A DNA stretch of 64,000 nt. It comes from Pseudonocardia nematodicida (GTDB taxonomy: Bacteria > Actinomycetota > Actinomycetes > Mycobacteriales > Pseudonocardiaceae). This document shows positions 42,483-50,314 of this stretch, in pieces. The translations under genes and the position numbers were made by a program. Location of the stretch: the NCBI RefSeq assembly GCF_040105385.1, contig NZ_JBEDNQ010000004.1, positions 248,001 to 312,000 of the forward strand. The letters run 5' to 3'. Position 1 is the first letter of the stretch, and the number at the start of each line of letters is the position of its first letter. The notes beneath the pieces are model-generated. The model saw only the letters and a list, made by a program, of their open reading frames with translations, had not been told where the DNA came from and searched no databases.

Positions 42483-43328
42483 ATGCGTGTCGCTTTCGTC
42501 GGCGTCGGGGCCATCGGGCTGCCGATGGCCTCCCGCCTGCTCGCCGCCGGCCACCAGGTGACCGGCGTCGACCCGTCGCCCGGCGCAGCCGAGCGCGCCG
42601 CGGGCGCGGGGCTCACCGTGGTGCCCGACCTCTCCTCCGCCGGCGACGCCGACGTCGTGGTCGTGATGGTCGCGACCGGCGACCAGCTCGGGACGCTGGT
42701 GAGCGCGACTCCCGCGGCACAGGTCGCCGGGAAGCACTGGGTCGTGATGAGCACGGTGGGTCCGGACGCCGTCCGGGCCGCCGCGGCCCGGCTCACCGAT
42801 GCCGGCGCGACCGTGCTGGACGTGCCGGTCACCGGCGGTGTCGCCCGGGCGCGGACCGGCGAGCTGACCCTGTTCGCCTCCGGCCCGGAGGACGCCATTG
42901 CGACGGTCACCCCGGTCCTGGAGTGCCTGGGCACGATCCGTGAGGTCGGCGACGACCCGGGCGCCGGTCAGGCGATCAAGGTGGTCAACCAGCACCTGTG
43001 CTCGGTGCACATCGTCGCCGCGGCCGAGGCGCTCGCGCTGGCCGGACGGCTGGGACTCGACCGCGCCGAGGTGCTCTCGCTGATCGAGACCGGCGCGGCA
43101 GGGTCCTGGATGCTCTCGGACCGGGGCCCGCGGATGCTGCAGGGCACCGACGTCGAGGTCACCAGCACGATCGGCATCTTCGTCAAGGACTCCGGCCTCG
43201 TCGCCGACGCCGCCGCCGCGGCGGGCGCCGACGCTCCCCTGCTCGACCTCGCCCGCGAGCGCTACCTGCGTGCGGCCGAGGCCGGCCTGCTCGACCGCGA
43301 CGACTCCCGCGTCGTCGAGACCTACTGA
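42483..43328 (+). CDS. NAD(P)-dependent beta-hydroxyacid dehydrogenase (3-hydroxyisobutyrate dehydrogenase family)
   Basis: 281 residues from ATG 42483. The Rossmann start VAFVGVGAIGLPMASRLLAAG, substrate loop DVPVTGGVARARTGELTLF (the D-x-P-V-[ST]-G-G motif) and the catalytic Lys in QAIKVVNQHLCSVH define the family, which oxidises 3-hydroxyisobutyrate, tartronate semialdehyde, threonate and related acids. Beside a GntR/FCD regulator and a split transketolase, a sugar-acid oxidation such as threonate-like C4 acids is plausible but unproven. The transporter gene 33 bp downstream is truncated, so its original operon is disrupted. Confidence 0.88.
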   Translation: MRVAFVGVGAIGLPMASRLLAAGHQVTGVDPSPGAAERAAGAGLTVVPDLSSAGDADVVVVMVATGDQLGTLVSATPAAQVAGKHWVVMSTVGPDAVRAAAARLTDAGATVLDVPVTGGVARARTGELTLFASGPEDAIATVTPVLECLGTIREVGDDPGAGQAIKVVNQHLCSVHIVAAAEALALAGRLGLDRAEVLSLIETGAAGSWMLSDRGPRMLQGTDVEVTSTIGIFVKDSGLVADAAAAAGADAPLLDLARERYLRAAEAGLLDRDDSRVVETY

Positions 43329-43361
43329 CCCTTCCTCCCCTTCCCCGACAGGAGCAGGTCC

Positions 43362-43539
43362 ATGTCCACGCCCGCAGGCACCGACGCCCGCAAGGACGAT
43401 CCGAAGAAGGTCTCGATGGCGTCGATGATCGGGACGGCGGTGGAGAGCTACGACTTCTTCATCTACGGCACCGCGGCCGCCGCCTACTTCGGCGCGGTGT
43501 TCTTCCAGGCCGAGAACCCGATCGTCGGCGTGCTGGGCC
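43362..43539 (+). pseudogene. 5' remnant of an MHS-family MFS transporter gene
   Basis: ATG 43362 opens a frame of about 58 codons that is a normal transporter N-terminus: SMASMIGTAVESYDFFIYGT then AYFGAVFFQAENPIVGVLG, equal to helix 1 and the first loop of MHS symporters. Family identity then stops abruptly near 43537, and the frame runs only 16 more codons, antisense to the end of the VOC gene. The remaining 11 helices are missing. This is a deletion or recombination junction rather than a point frameshift. The RBS region CAGGAGCAGGTCC is intact, so a short peptide may still be made. Confidence 0.85.
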
Positions 43540-43905
43540 TCAGTCCGCTGCCCGCACCAGCAGGTCCCGGCCCTCCGGGTCGGTGACCCGGACGAACGTG
43601 CCCCAGCCCTGCGACTCCGGATCGGTCGCGGTGAGGCCCCGCGTGCGAGCGGCGTCGACCACGGTGGACAGGTCCCGCGCGACCAGGCCGATCGGGTACT
43701 GCGTGTCCGGCTCGCGCCCGAAGTCGGCGGCGCCGCTCAGCACGAGGCCGGTCTCGGCCCCCGGTGGGGCGACCTCGAGCCAGCGGGCGCCCGGCCACAT
43801 CTCGGTGTCGGTCCGGACCTCGAACCCGAGGACGTCGACGAAGAAGCCGCGCATGACGTCCTGGTCGGCGACGGCGACGGTCGCCCATGCGATGCGGTCG
43901 ATCAT
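43540..43905 (-). CDS. VOC-family (glyoxalase/bleomycin resistance-like) protein
   Basis: 121 residues from ATG 43905. One vicinal-oxygen-chelate module: WATVAVADQDVMRGFFVDVL at the start, GARWLEVAPPG, and FVRVTDPEGRDLLVR at the end, which are the usual paired beta-alpha-beta-beta-beta units. Possible roles include metal-dependent isomerase, dioxygenase or drug binding. It stops exactly where the truncated transporter begins to lose similarity, so it marks the right side of a rearrangement. It is divergent from the SRPBCC gene. Confidence 0.85.
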   Translation of the reverse strand: MIDRIAWATVAVADQDVMRGFFVDVLGFEVRTDTEMWPGARWLEVAPPGAETGLVLSGAADFGREPDTQYPIGLVARDLSTVVDAARTRGLTATDPESQGWGTFVRVTDPEGRDLLVRAAD

Positions 43906-43950
43906 CGGGGCAGCGTAGTGGCGCCGGAGCCTGCGCGACGGTGGTTGACT

Positions 43951-44400
43951 GTGTCGGTGGCCGAGCCGACCGTCGTCTCCAGCAGCCGGGAGATTCCCGC
44001 GACCCCGGACCGGATCTTCGAGCTGATCGCCGACCCGGCGCAGCAGCCCCGGTGGGACGGCAACGACAACCTCGCCGAGGCCGCGCCCGGCCAGCGCGTC
44101 CGCCGGGTCGGCGACGTCTTCACCACCACCCTGACCATGGGATCGGATCGGGAGAACCGGGTCACCGAGTTCGTCGAGGGCCGGCTGATCGCCTGGTTGC
44201 CGTCCGAGCCCGGCAAGCGACCCCCGGGTCACCTCTGGCGCTGGGAGCTGGAACCGGTCGACGGGACGCGCACGCTGGTCACCCACACCTACGACTGGTC
44301 GCGGCTCACCGACGAGAACCGGCTGCCCCGGGCCCGGGACACCACCGCCGAACGTCTGCGGGCCTCGCTGGACCGGCTCGCAGCACTCGTCGACAGCTGA
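43951..44400 (+). CDS. SRPBCC-family polyketide cyclase/dehydrase-like protein
   Basis: About 149 residues if it starts at GTG 43951; GTG 43918 and 43957 are alternatives with no decisive ribosome site. The pattern EIPATPDRIFELIADPAQQP followed by WRWELEPVDGTRTLVTHTYD is that of START-like SRPBCC proteins, which form a hydrophobic pocket and bind small ligands. No catalytic function can be assigned. It is divergent from the VOC gene and could be its functional partner. Confidence 0.8.
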   Translation: MSVAEPTVVSSSREIPATPDRIFELIADPAQQPRWDGNDNLAEAAPGQRVRRVGDVFTTTLTMGSDRENRVTEFVEGRLIAWLPSEPGKRPPGHLWRWELEPVDGTRTLVTHTYDWSRLTDENRLPRARDTTAERLRASLDRLAALVDS

Positions 44401-44499
44401 CGTCGCATACGGCTCCCCGCCGGTCCCGGCACCCGGCGACCCTCACACCCGCACGCCGCTCACGCAGCTCACGGCTCCCCCGTTCCGGTGATCATCACG

Positions 44500-44513
44500 G
44501 GTCAATCTTGACC
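44500..44513. promoter_or_regulatory. 14-bp perfect palindrome upstream of the hydrolase-membrane fusion gene
   Basis: GGTCAA-TC-TTGACC, in the 243-bp gap before the gene at 44644. Perfect dyad, containing a TTGACC that could act as a -35 box, so a repressor bound here would block transcription. No regulator gene is adjacent. Confidence 0.45.
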
Positions 44514-44643
44514 GTGTGCCTGCGGCATACCGTCGAATCAGGCCGGCCCGCCGACCGGGCCCGCCGACCGACCGATCCGACCTGCGTGAACGAGGCACAC
44601 CGGGCCGACCGCGGCAGCGACCGAGAACGACGAGGACACGAGC

Positions 44644-46581
44644 ATGCCCGGAAGGACGTCGCGGGAATCCGCCGGCGGTCAGGCCCTGTCGGTGCGGAAC
44701 ACAGCATCGACGAACCCCGTGTCGACGAACGCCGTGTCGACGAACCCCGTGTCGATGCTGGTCGTCGGGCTGATCCTCTGCCTCATCGGCGGGCTCGGCG
44801 CCGGTCTGATCAAGACCGTGGGAGGCTCGGTCACCGTCAGCCGGACGACGTGGGAGACGCCCGAAGGCCACCGGCAGGCGGGCCAGCTCTTCGTCCCGGA
44901 GAACGCGACGGCCGACACCCCGGCACCGGCCGTCGTGATCGCGCACGGCGGGAGCCTCAACAGCGAGTACCCGGCTCAGCACTACATCGAGCTGGCCCGC
45001 CGCGGATACGTGGTCCATTCCATCGACATGTACGGGCACGGGAACTCCGACACCGTCGACGACGAGTCCGCATACCGTGGTCTCTACGACGGCGTGCAGT
45101 ACGTGGCCGCGTTGCCCCACGTCGACCGGGCCGGCATCGGGATCACCGGGAACTCGAACGGCGCCTTCGCCGTCAGTGAGGCCGTCGCACTGGACGACGA
45201 GGCCGAGCGGCCGCTGATCTCCTCCGCGCTCTACGTGGTCAACGACCCCGTGATGGTCGAGGGTCAGGCGATCGCGTCGTTCATCCCCGAGTCGAACCGG
45301 GACTACGTCGACATCTACGGCGGACGGGACGTCGGGGTCGCCGCCGCGCAGTACGACGTGACGTTCCACCGCGTCGTACTCGAGGACGGCACGGTCAGCG
45401 CACCCCGGGATTTCCTGCACCAAGACGTCGCCCAGTCCTTCCTGCACTTCGGCAGGAACCCTGCCGGGCTCGAATTCCGGGACAGCCACACGCTCCACCG
45501 GGAGGACGTCGGCGGCGAGGAGGTCATCCGGGTCCTCTACGACCGGCCGATCCTGCACCCCTGGAGCCTGCTGTCGCCGGGGGTGGCCGGTGACGGCATC
45601 GAGTTCTTCCAGGCATCCCTTCCGGCCCCCGACCCGCTGGGTCCGGACGATCAGATCTGGCTGTGGAAGACGTTCTTCAGCGCCATCGGCATCGCCGGCC
45701 TCTTCGTGTTCATGACCGGCGTCGTCCTCGCCGTACTCCGGACGAGGGGGTTCGGCACCCTCCGGGCGGACGGGCCGGTGACCCCCAGAGCCGTCGACCG
45801 GAGGGGCAGGATCTGGCTCTGGGGAGGCCTGTCGGCGACGGCGGTCTTCGCGATGGGCACCTTCGTCCCCGTCTTCTGGATCGCCAGTGCGCTCGCGCCG
45901 GGATTCTTCCGCCAGACCGCATCGTTCGCCCTGGCGTCGTGGTCACTGCTCGTCGCCCTTTTCACGTTCCTCGTCCTGTTCCTCAACTACCGCCGATACG
46001 CCAGGGACCGTGGTCTCGATCTGCGGGAGCAGGGCGTCGTGCTCACGAACGGCGCGACGTGGCGGACGCTGGCGCTCGGCGTATTCGCGCCGGTGTGCAT
46101 GTATGTCGTCGTCCTTCTCGTGCATCACCTGTTCGGCACCGGTCTCCACGTCTGGACGATCCTGAACTTCCACGCCTTCGGAGCCGACACGGCGCTCGAG
46201 GCGGTCAAGTACCTCCCCTTCTTCCTCGCCTTCTCTGTCGCCCTCTCGATCGCCACGAACGTGTTCAACCATGTGCGGATCAGCGGCCGGGAATGGATCG
46301 ACGTCGCGGTGCTGGCGTTCTTCAACACCCTGGGTGCGATCCTGCTGCTCGTCCTGGCGCTCGGCTACTTCGTCGCCACCGGGAACACGCCGCTGGACAG
46401 CGTGGGATTCGCCGTCTTCACGCCGCTCAACGTCGTCATCAACGTGCTCGCGATCGTGCCCATCGCCACCGTCCTCTCCCGGGTGGTGTACCGGGCGACG
46501 CGCAACCCGTACCTGCCGGCCGTCGCGATGGGGATCGTCGCGACCGTCATGACCGCCTCCACGGCCCTGACGGCGGCGTGA
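44644..46581 (+). CDS. Alpha/beta hydrolase fused to a C-terminal polytopic membrane domain
   Basis: 645 residues from ATG 44644. Cytoplasmic N-terminus with three STN(P/A)V repeats, one membrane helix (LVVGLILCLIGGLGAGLI, about 39-56), then an extracytoplasmic alpha/beta hydrolase (about 75-330): VVIAHGGSLNSEYPAQHY as oxyanion region and GITGNSNGAFAVSEAV with Ser in G-N-S-N-G as nucleophile. After residue 340 about eight membrane helices follow. Anchored serine hydrolases of this layout are known only as uncharacterised proteins in actinobacteria and Firmicutes. It could act on a lipid, a cell-wall ester or an imported ester. It appears monocistronic with a palindromic operator candidate upstream. 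Confidence 0.8.
   Translation: MPGRTSRESAGGQALSVRNTASTNPVSTNAVSTNPVSMLVVGLILCLIGGLGAGLIKTVGGSVTVSRTTWETPEGHRQAGQLFVPENATADTPAPAVVIAHGGSLNSEYPAQHYIELARRGYVVHSIDMYGHGNSDTVDDESAYRGLYDGVQYVAALPHVDRAGIGITGNSNGAFAVSEAVALDDEAERPLISSALYVVNDPVMVEGQAIASFIPESNRDYVDIYGGRDVGVAAAQYDVTFHRVVLEDGTVSAPRDFLHQDVAQSFLHFGRNPAGLEFRDSHTLHREDVGGEEVIRVLYDRPILHPWSLLSPGVAGDGIEFFQASLPAPDPLGPDDQIWLWKTFFSAIGIAGLFVFMTGVVLAVLRTRGFGTLRADGPVTPRAVDRRGRIWLWGGLSATAVFAMGTFVPVFWIASALAPGFFRQTASFALASWSLLVALFTFLVLFLNYRRYARDRGLDLREQGVVLTNGATWRTLALGVFAPVCMYVVVLLVHHLFGTGLHVWTILNFHAFGADTALEAVKYLPFFLAFSVALSIATNVFNHVRISGREWIDVAVLAFFNTLGAILLLVLALGYFVATGNTPLDSVGFAVFTPLNVVINVLAIVPIATVLSRVVYRATRNPYLPAVAMGIVATVMTASTALTAA
44707..44751 (+). repeat. 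Three tandem 15-nt repeats inside the hydrolase gene
   Basis: TCGACGAAC(C/G)CCGTG occurs three times end to end (44707, 44722, 44737), in frame, coding for STNPV-STNAV-STNPV just before the first membrane helix. Length change by whole units would keep the frame, so copy number may vary among strains. Confidence 0.85.
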
Positions 46582-46588
46582 TCGCGGC

Positions 46589-47089
46589 TCATACGCCGGT
46601 GCGGCCGTCGATCCGCTCCCGGATCAGGTCGGCGTGCCCGGCGTGCCGGGCGTACTCGGCGGTCACGTGGGTGAGCACCCAGCACAGCGAGACCTCGTTG
46701 CCGTCGAGGCTCCCCACCGCGTCCGGCGCCGCGGCCGCGCAGATCGCGCGGGCCCGCGCCACCTCGTCGTCCCAGGTGGTGCGGGCCTCGGCGAAGCCGG
46801 TGCCGTCGAGGACGATCCCGCCGTCGTGCCCGGTGCCGGCCTCGCGCCCGTGCAGCGGCGGGACGTCCTCGCCGGCGAGCACCTCCCGGAACCAGTGCCG
46901 TTCGACGGCGGCGAGGTGCCGGACCAGGCCGAGCAGCGTCAGCGACGACGGCCGCACCGACGCCGTGCACAGCTGATCGTCGGTGAGGCCGTCGCACTTG
47001 GCGATCAGGGTGGCGCGGTAGAAGTCGAGCCAGGCGGACAGCGTCGTGACGGGGTCGGCGGTCATCGGGGGGATCGTGCGGGCGGTCAT
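46589..47089 (-). CDS. DinB-family (DUF664) protein
   Basis: 166 residues if it starts at ATG 47089 (47065 and 47134 are in-frame alternatives). DinB four-helix-bundle features: LGLVRHLAAVERHWFREVL with the first metal His, and LTHVTAEYARHAGHADLIRE with the other two (H-x3-H-type end). Members are metal-binding, thiol-dependent transferases (mycothiol- or bacillithiol-using) or DNA-damage-induced proteins. In a mycothiol-producing actinomycete a thiol S-transferase role is plausible. It converges with the preceding membrane hydrolase gene. Confidence 0.85.
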   Translation of the reverse strand: MTARTIPPMTADPVTTLSAWLDFYRATLIAKCDGLTDDQLCTASVRPSSLTLLGLVRHLAAVERHWFREVLAGEDVPPLHGREAGTGHDGGIVLDGTGFAEARTTWDDEVARARAICAAAAPDAVGSLDGNEVSLCWVLTHVTAEYARHAGHADLIRERIDGRTGV

Positions 47090-47195
47090 GGCGGGGATGG
47101 TGTCAGCCGGGACCGACAGTCCTCGCGATGTCACACAACGGCCAGTTCACTGACATCGCGCTTCCCGCGATTGCACATCACCGACATCGCCGTGC

Positions 47196-47489
47196 TCATC
47201 CACCGAGCAGTGGGCGCGTGCCCCCGACGTCGTACTCCGCGACGGAGCCGCCACGCAGCGCCGCCTGTTGATCCTCACCCGGCCCCTCGCCACGGAACGC
47301 CGCGACATGCTGCGGGGACTCCCACCGCTCGAACACGTTCACCCGGGAGTCGTCGAGCAGATCGGGAGTGAGCGAGAAGTCGAGGCAGCCCGGCGCCGAC
47401 CGGGCCGCGCGGACGGCCTCGGTGCAGGTGCTCAGGTACGCGTCCCGTTTCGCGGGATCGACGATCAGGTGTCCGGCAACGATGATCAC
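47196..47489 (-). CDS. Antibiotic biosynthesis monooxygenase (ABM)-domain protein
   Basis: 97 residues from GTG 47489, with AGGAGG seven bases upstream deciding this start over the longer frame. Ferredoxin-like ABM fold: IIVAGHLIVDPAKRDAYLST, SAPGCLDFSLTPDLLDDSRV and NVFERWESPQHVAAFRG. Such small dimeric proteins are cofactorless quinone-forming monooxygenases or haem-degrading enzymes. No biosynthetic cluster surrounds it. The ligand is unknown. Confidence 0.85.
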   Translation of the reverse strand: MIIVAGHLIVDPAKRDAYLSTCTEAVRAARSAPGCLDFSLTPDLLDDSRVNVFERWESPQHVAAFRGEGPGEDQQAALRGGSVAEYDVGGTRPLLGG

Positions 47490-47594
47490 GTCAGGTCCTC
47501 CTGGCTGGGCGGTCACCAGAGGCGACTCGGCCCGGAACGCGGAATCATCGGTGGAGCCAGAACGCGATCTCCCCGTCGCCCGGCGAGCGTCGCG

Positions 47595-48155
47595 TCATGA
47601 CCCCGGTCCCGCTCGTCCTGTCGGTCCTGGCGCTGCTGGTCGCGCTGTCGTAGCGGACCACACCCGCTCGCCGTCGACGGTGCGGTCGGTCGGCACCAGT
47701 CCGAGCGTGCGCGCGAGCGCCTCGGACGGGCGGTTCCCCGGATGGATCATCGCGGCGACCTCGACGACCCCGGTGGCGAACAGCCACGAGGTCATGGCGC
47801 TCGCGGCCTCGGTGCCGTACCCGCGCCGCTGATGGGGCTCGCCGACGACCCACGCGATGTCGGCGCGGTCGTCGTCCCGCACGGTCGCCTGCACCGTGCC
47901 GACCAGGAACCCGTCCGTGCGGTGCCGCAGCATCCAGTTGAGCCGGCGTTCGGTGCCGTCCGGCGAGTGTCCGACGCTCTGGCGGCCATACCGCTCGACG
48001 AGGTCGCGCAGGGTCGGCGGCTCGCCACCGATGAACTCGTGCAGCGACGGCGCGCTCAGCAGGTCCACCGCCTCCCGGGCGTGCTCGACGGTGAGGGGCT
48101 CCAGTACGAGCCGCCGGGTCCGCACGGTGACGATCCGGGCGTCCCGCCCGCTCAC
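47595..48155 (-). CDS. RimJ/RimL-type GNAT acetyltransferase
   Basis: 186 residues from GTG 48155, whose GTGA overlaps the stop of the upstream NTF2-like gene. TRRLVLEPLTVEHAREAVDL is the standard start of RimJ/L-like enzymes; the acetyl-CoA loop is VVGEPHQRRGYGTEAASAM (R-G-x-G) and the end is NRPSEALARTLGLVPTDR. It should acetylate an N-terminus or a small amine. The C-terminal 20 residues are low-complexity Pro/Gly and not conserved in appearance. Confidence 0.85.
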   Translation of the reverse strand: MSGRDARIVTVRTRRLVLEPLTVEHAREAVDLLSAPSLHEFIGGEPPTLRDLVERYGRQSVGHSPDGTERRLNWMLRHRTDGFLVGTVQATVRDDDRADIAWVVGEPHQRRGYGTEAASAMTSWLFATGVVEVAAMIHPGNRPSEALARTLGLVPTDRTVDGERVWSATTARPAAPGPTGRAGPGS

Positions 48156-48508
48156 CCGAGCGATTGGTAGGTCCGGATGCGGGTGATCGTGTCGCCGGCG
48201 AAGGTGTACACCTCGGCGGACACGAACTGCGCTGCCTCCCCGCCGTCGTGCGGTACGAACCGCCCCCGGTTGAGCGCGACGACCGTGTCGCCGTCCTCGA
48301 TCAGTTGCTCGATCGTCACCTCGGCGCTGCCCGCCGAGAGGTCGGTACGCATCTGTTCGGCGAACGCCGTGCTGGACTCGCCGACCTTGCGGCCGTTCAG
48401 CTCCCAGACGACGCCGTCGTCCACCGAGTCGACGATCGCGTCGACGTCACAGGTGGCGAATGCGGCCGCGAACCTGCGGACGACCTCGGCGCGGGCACTC
48501 TCGCTCAT
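48152..48508 (-). CDS. SnoaL/NTF2-like protein
   Basis: 118 residues from ATG 48508. The cone-shaped NTF2 fold is indicated by VVRRFAAAFATCDVDAIVDS then VTIEQLIEDGDTVVALNRGR and a final EVYTFAGDTITRIRTYQ. Members are isomerases, hydrolases or ligand-binding proteins; none can be chosen here. It is translationally coupled (GTGA) to the downstream acetyltransferase gene, so the two likely work together. Confidence 0.82.
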   Translation of the reverse strand: MSESARAEVVRRFAAAFATCDVDAIVDSVDDGVVWELNGRKVGESSTAFAEQMRTDLSAGSAEVTIEQLIEDGDTVVALNRGRFVPHDGGEAAQFVSAEVYTFAGDTITRIRTYQSLG

Positions 48509-48601
48509 CTTCGGCTCCTCCCACGGATACGTCAGTGCCGACCCCCGCGAGGACGTCCCGATCGTCGGATTCCGCCGAGAATGTGGCGTGCGTCATAGCT
48601 C

Positions 48602-49162
48602 TCATCGGACGGTGACGTTCCCCCACTGCACCCCGCCGACCACGATGACGTGGGGATCGCCGCGCTTCGCCGACGCGCCCCGTTTGTCTCGGACCATGCC
48701 CACCTTCGTGCGCGCATCGGTGACATCGACCGTGGCCCCCTTCGGCAGCCGCACGTCGAGGTTCCCGAACGTCAGGTCCGACTCGATCAGCACCTCGCCG
48801 GTCACGAACCGGGCGCGCCGCATGTCGAGGTGGGCGTTGCCGAACCGGGACCGCACGATCACCCGCGGCGGCACGAGCCACTCGCCCCAGCGGCGCAGGT
48901 TCCCGCCGATGTTCGTCAGTTCGAGCACGTCCCGGGTCGGGACGGTCTCGAGCGCACCGGGCAGGTCGGCGACGGTCCGGTTCAGGTCGGCGCGCGTGAC
49001 CGCCGCCGACACCCGCGCGAGACGTTCGGCGAGCTCGGCGCCGTCGAGCCGGCCTTCGGCGTGATGCCGGTCGAGCAGCGCCGCGACATGGTCCCGTTCG
49101 GCGTGCGAGACCCGGAGATCGCGGGGAGCGACCGGGCCGTCCTGGCGATCGTCTGCAGTCAC
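48602..49162 (-). CDS. DUF1707 SHOCT-like protein with C-terminal beta-helical domain
   Basis: 186 residues from GTG 49162. Residues 14-65 are a DUF1707 domain (LRVSHAERDHVAALLDRHHA, LDGAELAERLARVSAAVTRAD), common at the start of actinobacterial membrane-associated proteins. The rest is beta-rich (VIVRSRFGNAHLDMRRARF, ESDLTFGNLDVRLPKGATV), resembling the C-terminal domain of cell-wall-stress LiaF-like proteins. No membrane helix is seen. It is the last chromosomal gene before the integration site. Confidence 0.8.
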   Translation of the reverse strand: MTADDRQDGPVAPRDLRVSHAERDHVAALLDRHHAEGRLDGAELAERLARVSAAVTRADLNRTVADLPGALETVPTRDVLELTNIGGNLRRWGEWLVPPRVIVRSRFGNAHLDMRRARFVTGEVLIESDLTFGNLDVRLPKGATVDVTDARTKVGMVRDKRGASAKRGDPHVIVVGGVQWGNVTVR

Positions 49163-49238
49163 CGGACCGACGATAGGGACGGGATCGGTTCGGGAGACCG
49201 GGGTTTCCCCCGATCACCTCTCGGGGACCGCCCCGACC

Positions 49239-49299
49239 TGGCGGAAGCGGGGGGATTCGAACCCCCGGTGCCTTTCGGCACGCTCGCTTTCAAGGCGAG
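49239..49299 (-). pseudogene. attL: 3' half of tRNA-Ser(TGA) including anticodon stem-loop and CCA
   Basis: On the minus strand the sequence has CTCGC-CTTGAAA-GCGAG (anticodon TGA), a long variable arm CGTGCCGAAAGGCACC, the T arm GGGGGTTCGAATCCCCC, CGCTTCCG and an encoded CCA at 49239-49241. The acceptor 5' strand GGAAGCG and the D arm are absent: beyond 49299 the sequence is unrelated. Such half copies are what integration into the 3' end of a tRNA gene leaves at one junction. GGCGAGA (49294-49300) and TCTCGCC (49312-49318) form an inverted repeat across the junction that may be recombinase core sites. Confidence 0.85.
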
Positions 49300-49372
49300 A
49301 TGATCAACTTGTCTCGCCACCTGCGGATCTACTCGGGTCAGGCTCTCGCTATCAACGGAGGCGAGTGCACGG

Positions 49373-50290
49373 ATGGAAGACACCTTAACGGAGTTCCTGC
49401 CCCTGTGGCAGCAACATCTACAAGCGGCCGGGAAGTCCGAGCGGACGATCAGCATCTACCTGGGCGCCGCTCACTCCTTGGTGGAGTTCCTGGGGCCGGA
49501 GGTGACCCCGGAGGAGGTCACGCACCGCGAGATCACCCGGTACCTCGCATGGATGGCGGACCGGCCGTCCGGCAACCACGCGGGGCGCCGCCTGTCCCCC
49601 GCCTACGTCAACCAGCACTACCGATCGTTGCAGCAGTGGTTCCGGTGGCTGGCCGACGTAGAAGAGGAGATCGACGAGTCGCCGTTTCGTCGGCTGTCGC
49701 CCCCGGCCGTGCCCGAGAAGCTGACCCCGGTCCTGTCCGACGATGAGATCAGCCGGTTGCTGGACGTATGCCGGGGCCGGTCGTTCGATGACCGGCGGGA
49801 CACCGCGTTGGTGCGACTGTTCCTGGACACCGGTGCTCGCAGGGCTGAGCTCTTGGACCTCCGCATCTCCGACGTGGACATGACCGTCCGGGCCATGACT
49901 GTGCTGGGCAAGGGACGCCGGTCCCGAGTGATCCCGTTCGGCGACAGGTCCGCAGAGTCGCTGAGCCGCTACCTCCGGTCCCGCAGGCGTCACCGCCTGG
50001 CCGGGACGACCGACGCCCTGTGGCTGGGCGCTCAGGGGCCCTTGACGGGCAACGCGGTCAGGATGGTTCTACTGCGGCGGGGCAAGGCTGCCGGGATCGT
50101 CGGTCTGTACCCGCACCGCTTCCGGCACACGTTTGCTCACCGATGGCTCGCCGATGGCAACGGCGAGACAGACCTCATGCGGCTTACCGGCTGGCGCTCA
50201 CGCGCCATGGTCGAGCGGTACGGGGCATCCGCTGCCGATGAACGGGCGTTAGCGGCGCACCGCCGAGCCGGGCTAGGAGATCGCCTCTGA
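49373..50290 (+). CDS. int: Tyrosine recombinase/integrase
   Basis: 305 residues from ATG 49373. An N-terminal SAM-like core-binding domain (about 1-105) precedes the catalytic domain with Arg156 (LDTGARRAELLDL), Lys180 (VLGKGRRSR), His248-x-x-Arg251 (YPHRFRHTFAH) and the nucleophile Tyr283 (VERYGAS). The usual second His is Trp274 (LTGWRSRAM), a tolerated variant. There is no arm-binding domain, so it resembles XerC/D-size integrases rather than pSAM2 Int. It should integrate and excise the element at tRNA-Ser. Only 73 bp separate it from the junction, so in the integrated state its promoter would be chromosomal sequence; expression may depend on circularisation. Confidence 0.92.
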   Translation: MEDTLTEFLPLWQQHLQAAGKSERTISIYLGAAHSLVEFLGPEVTPEEVTHREITRYLAWMADRPSGNHAGRRLSPAYVNQHYRSLQQWFRWLADVEEEIDESPFRRLSPPAVPEKLTPVLSDDEISRLLDVCRGRSFDDRRDTALVRLFLDTGARRAELLDLRISDVDMTVRAMTVLGKGRRSRVIPFGDRSAESLSRYLRSRRRHRLAGTTDALWLGAQGPLTGNAVRMVLLRRGKAAGIVGLYPHRFRHTFAHRWLADGNGETDLMRLTGWRSRAMVERYGASAADERALAAHRRAGLGDRL

Positions 50291-50294
50291 CCCG

Positions 50295-50314
50295 CAGGAC
50301 CGTGGGAGGTCCTG
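50295..50314 (+). terminator. Hairpin after int
   Basis: CAGGACC-GTGGGA-GGTCCTG, 7-bp perfect stem four bases after the int stop codon, followed by TTAG. Probable intrinsic terminator with a weak T tract. Confidence 0.6.

Noticed and set aside
44707..44751. CRISPR-like tandem repeats
   Set aside because: The units are 15 nt, without spacers, and in frame inside a coding sequence.
47597..47653. 18-codon hydrophobic frame MTPVPLVLSVLALLVALS on the plus strand
   Set aside because: No ribosome binding site, antisense to the end of the acetyltransferase gene, too short to support.
49239..49330. Complete tRNA-Ser gene
   Set aside because: The 5' acceptor strand GGAAGCG and D arm are absent, so only the 3' half is present.
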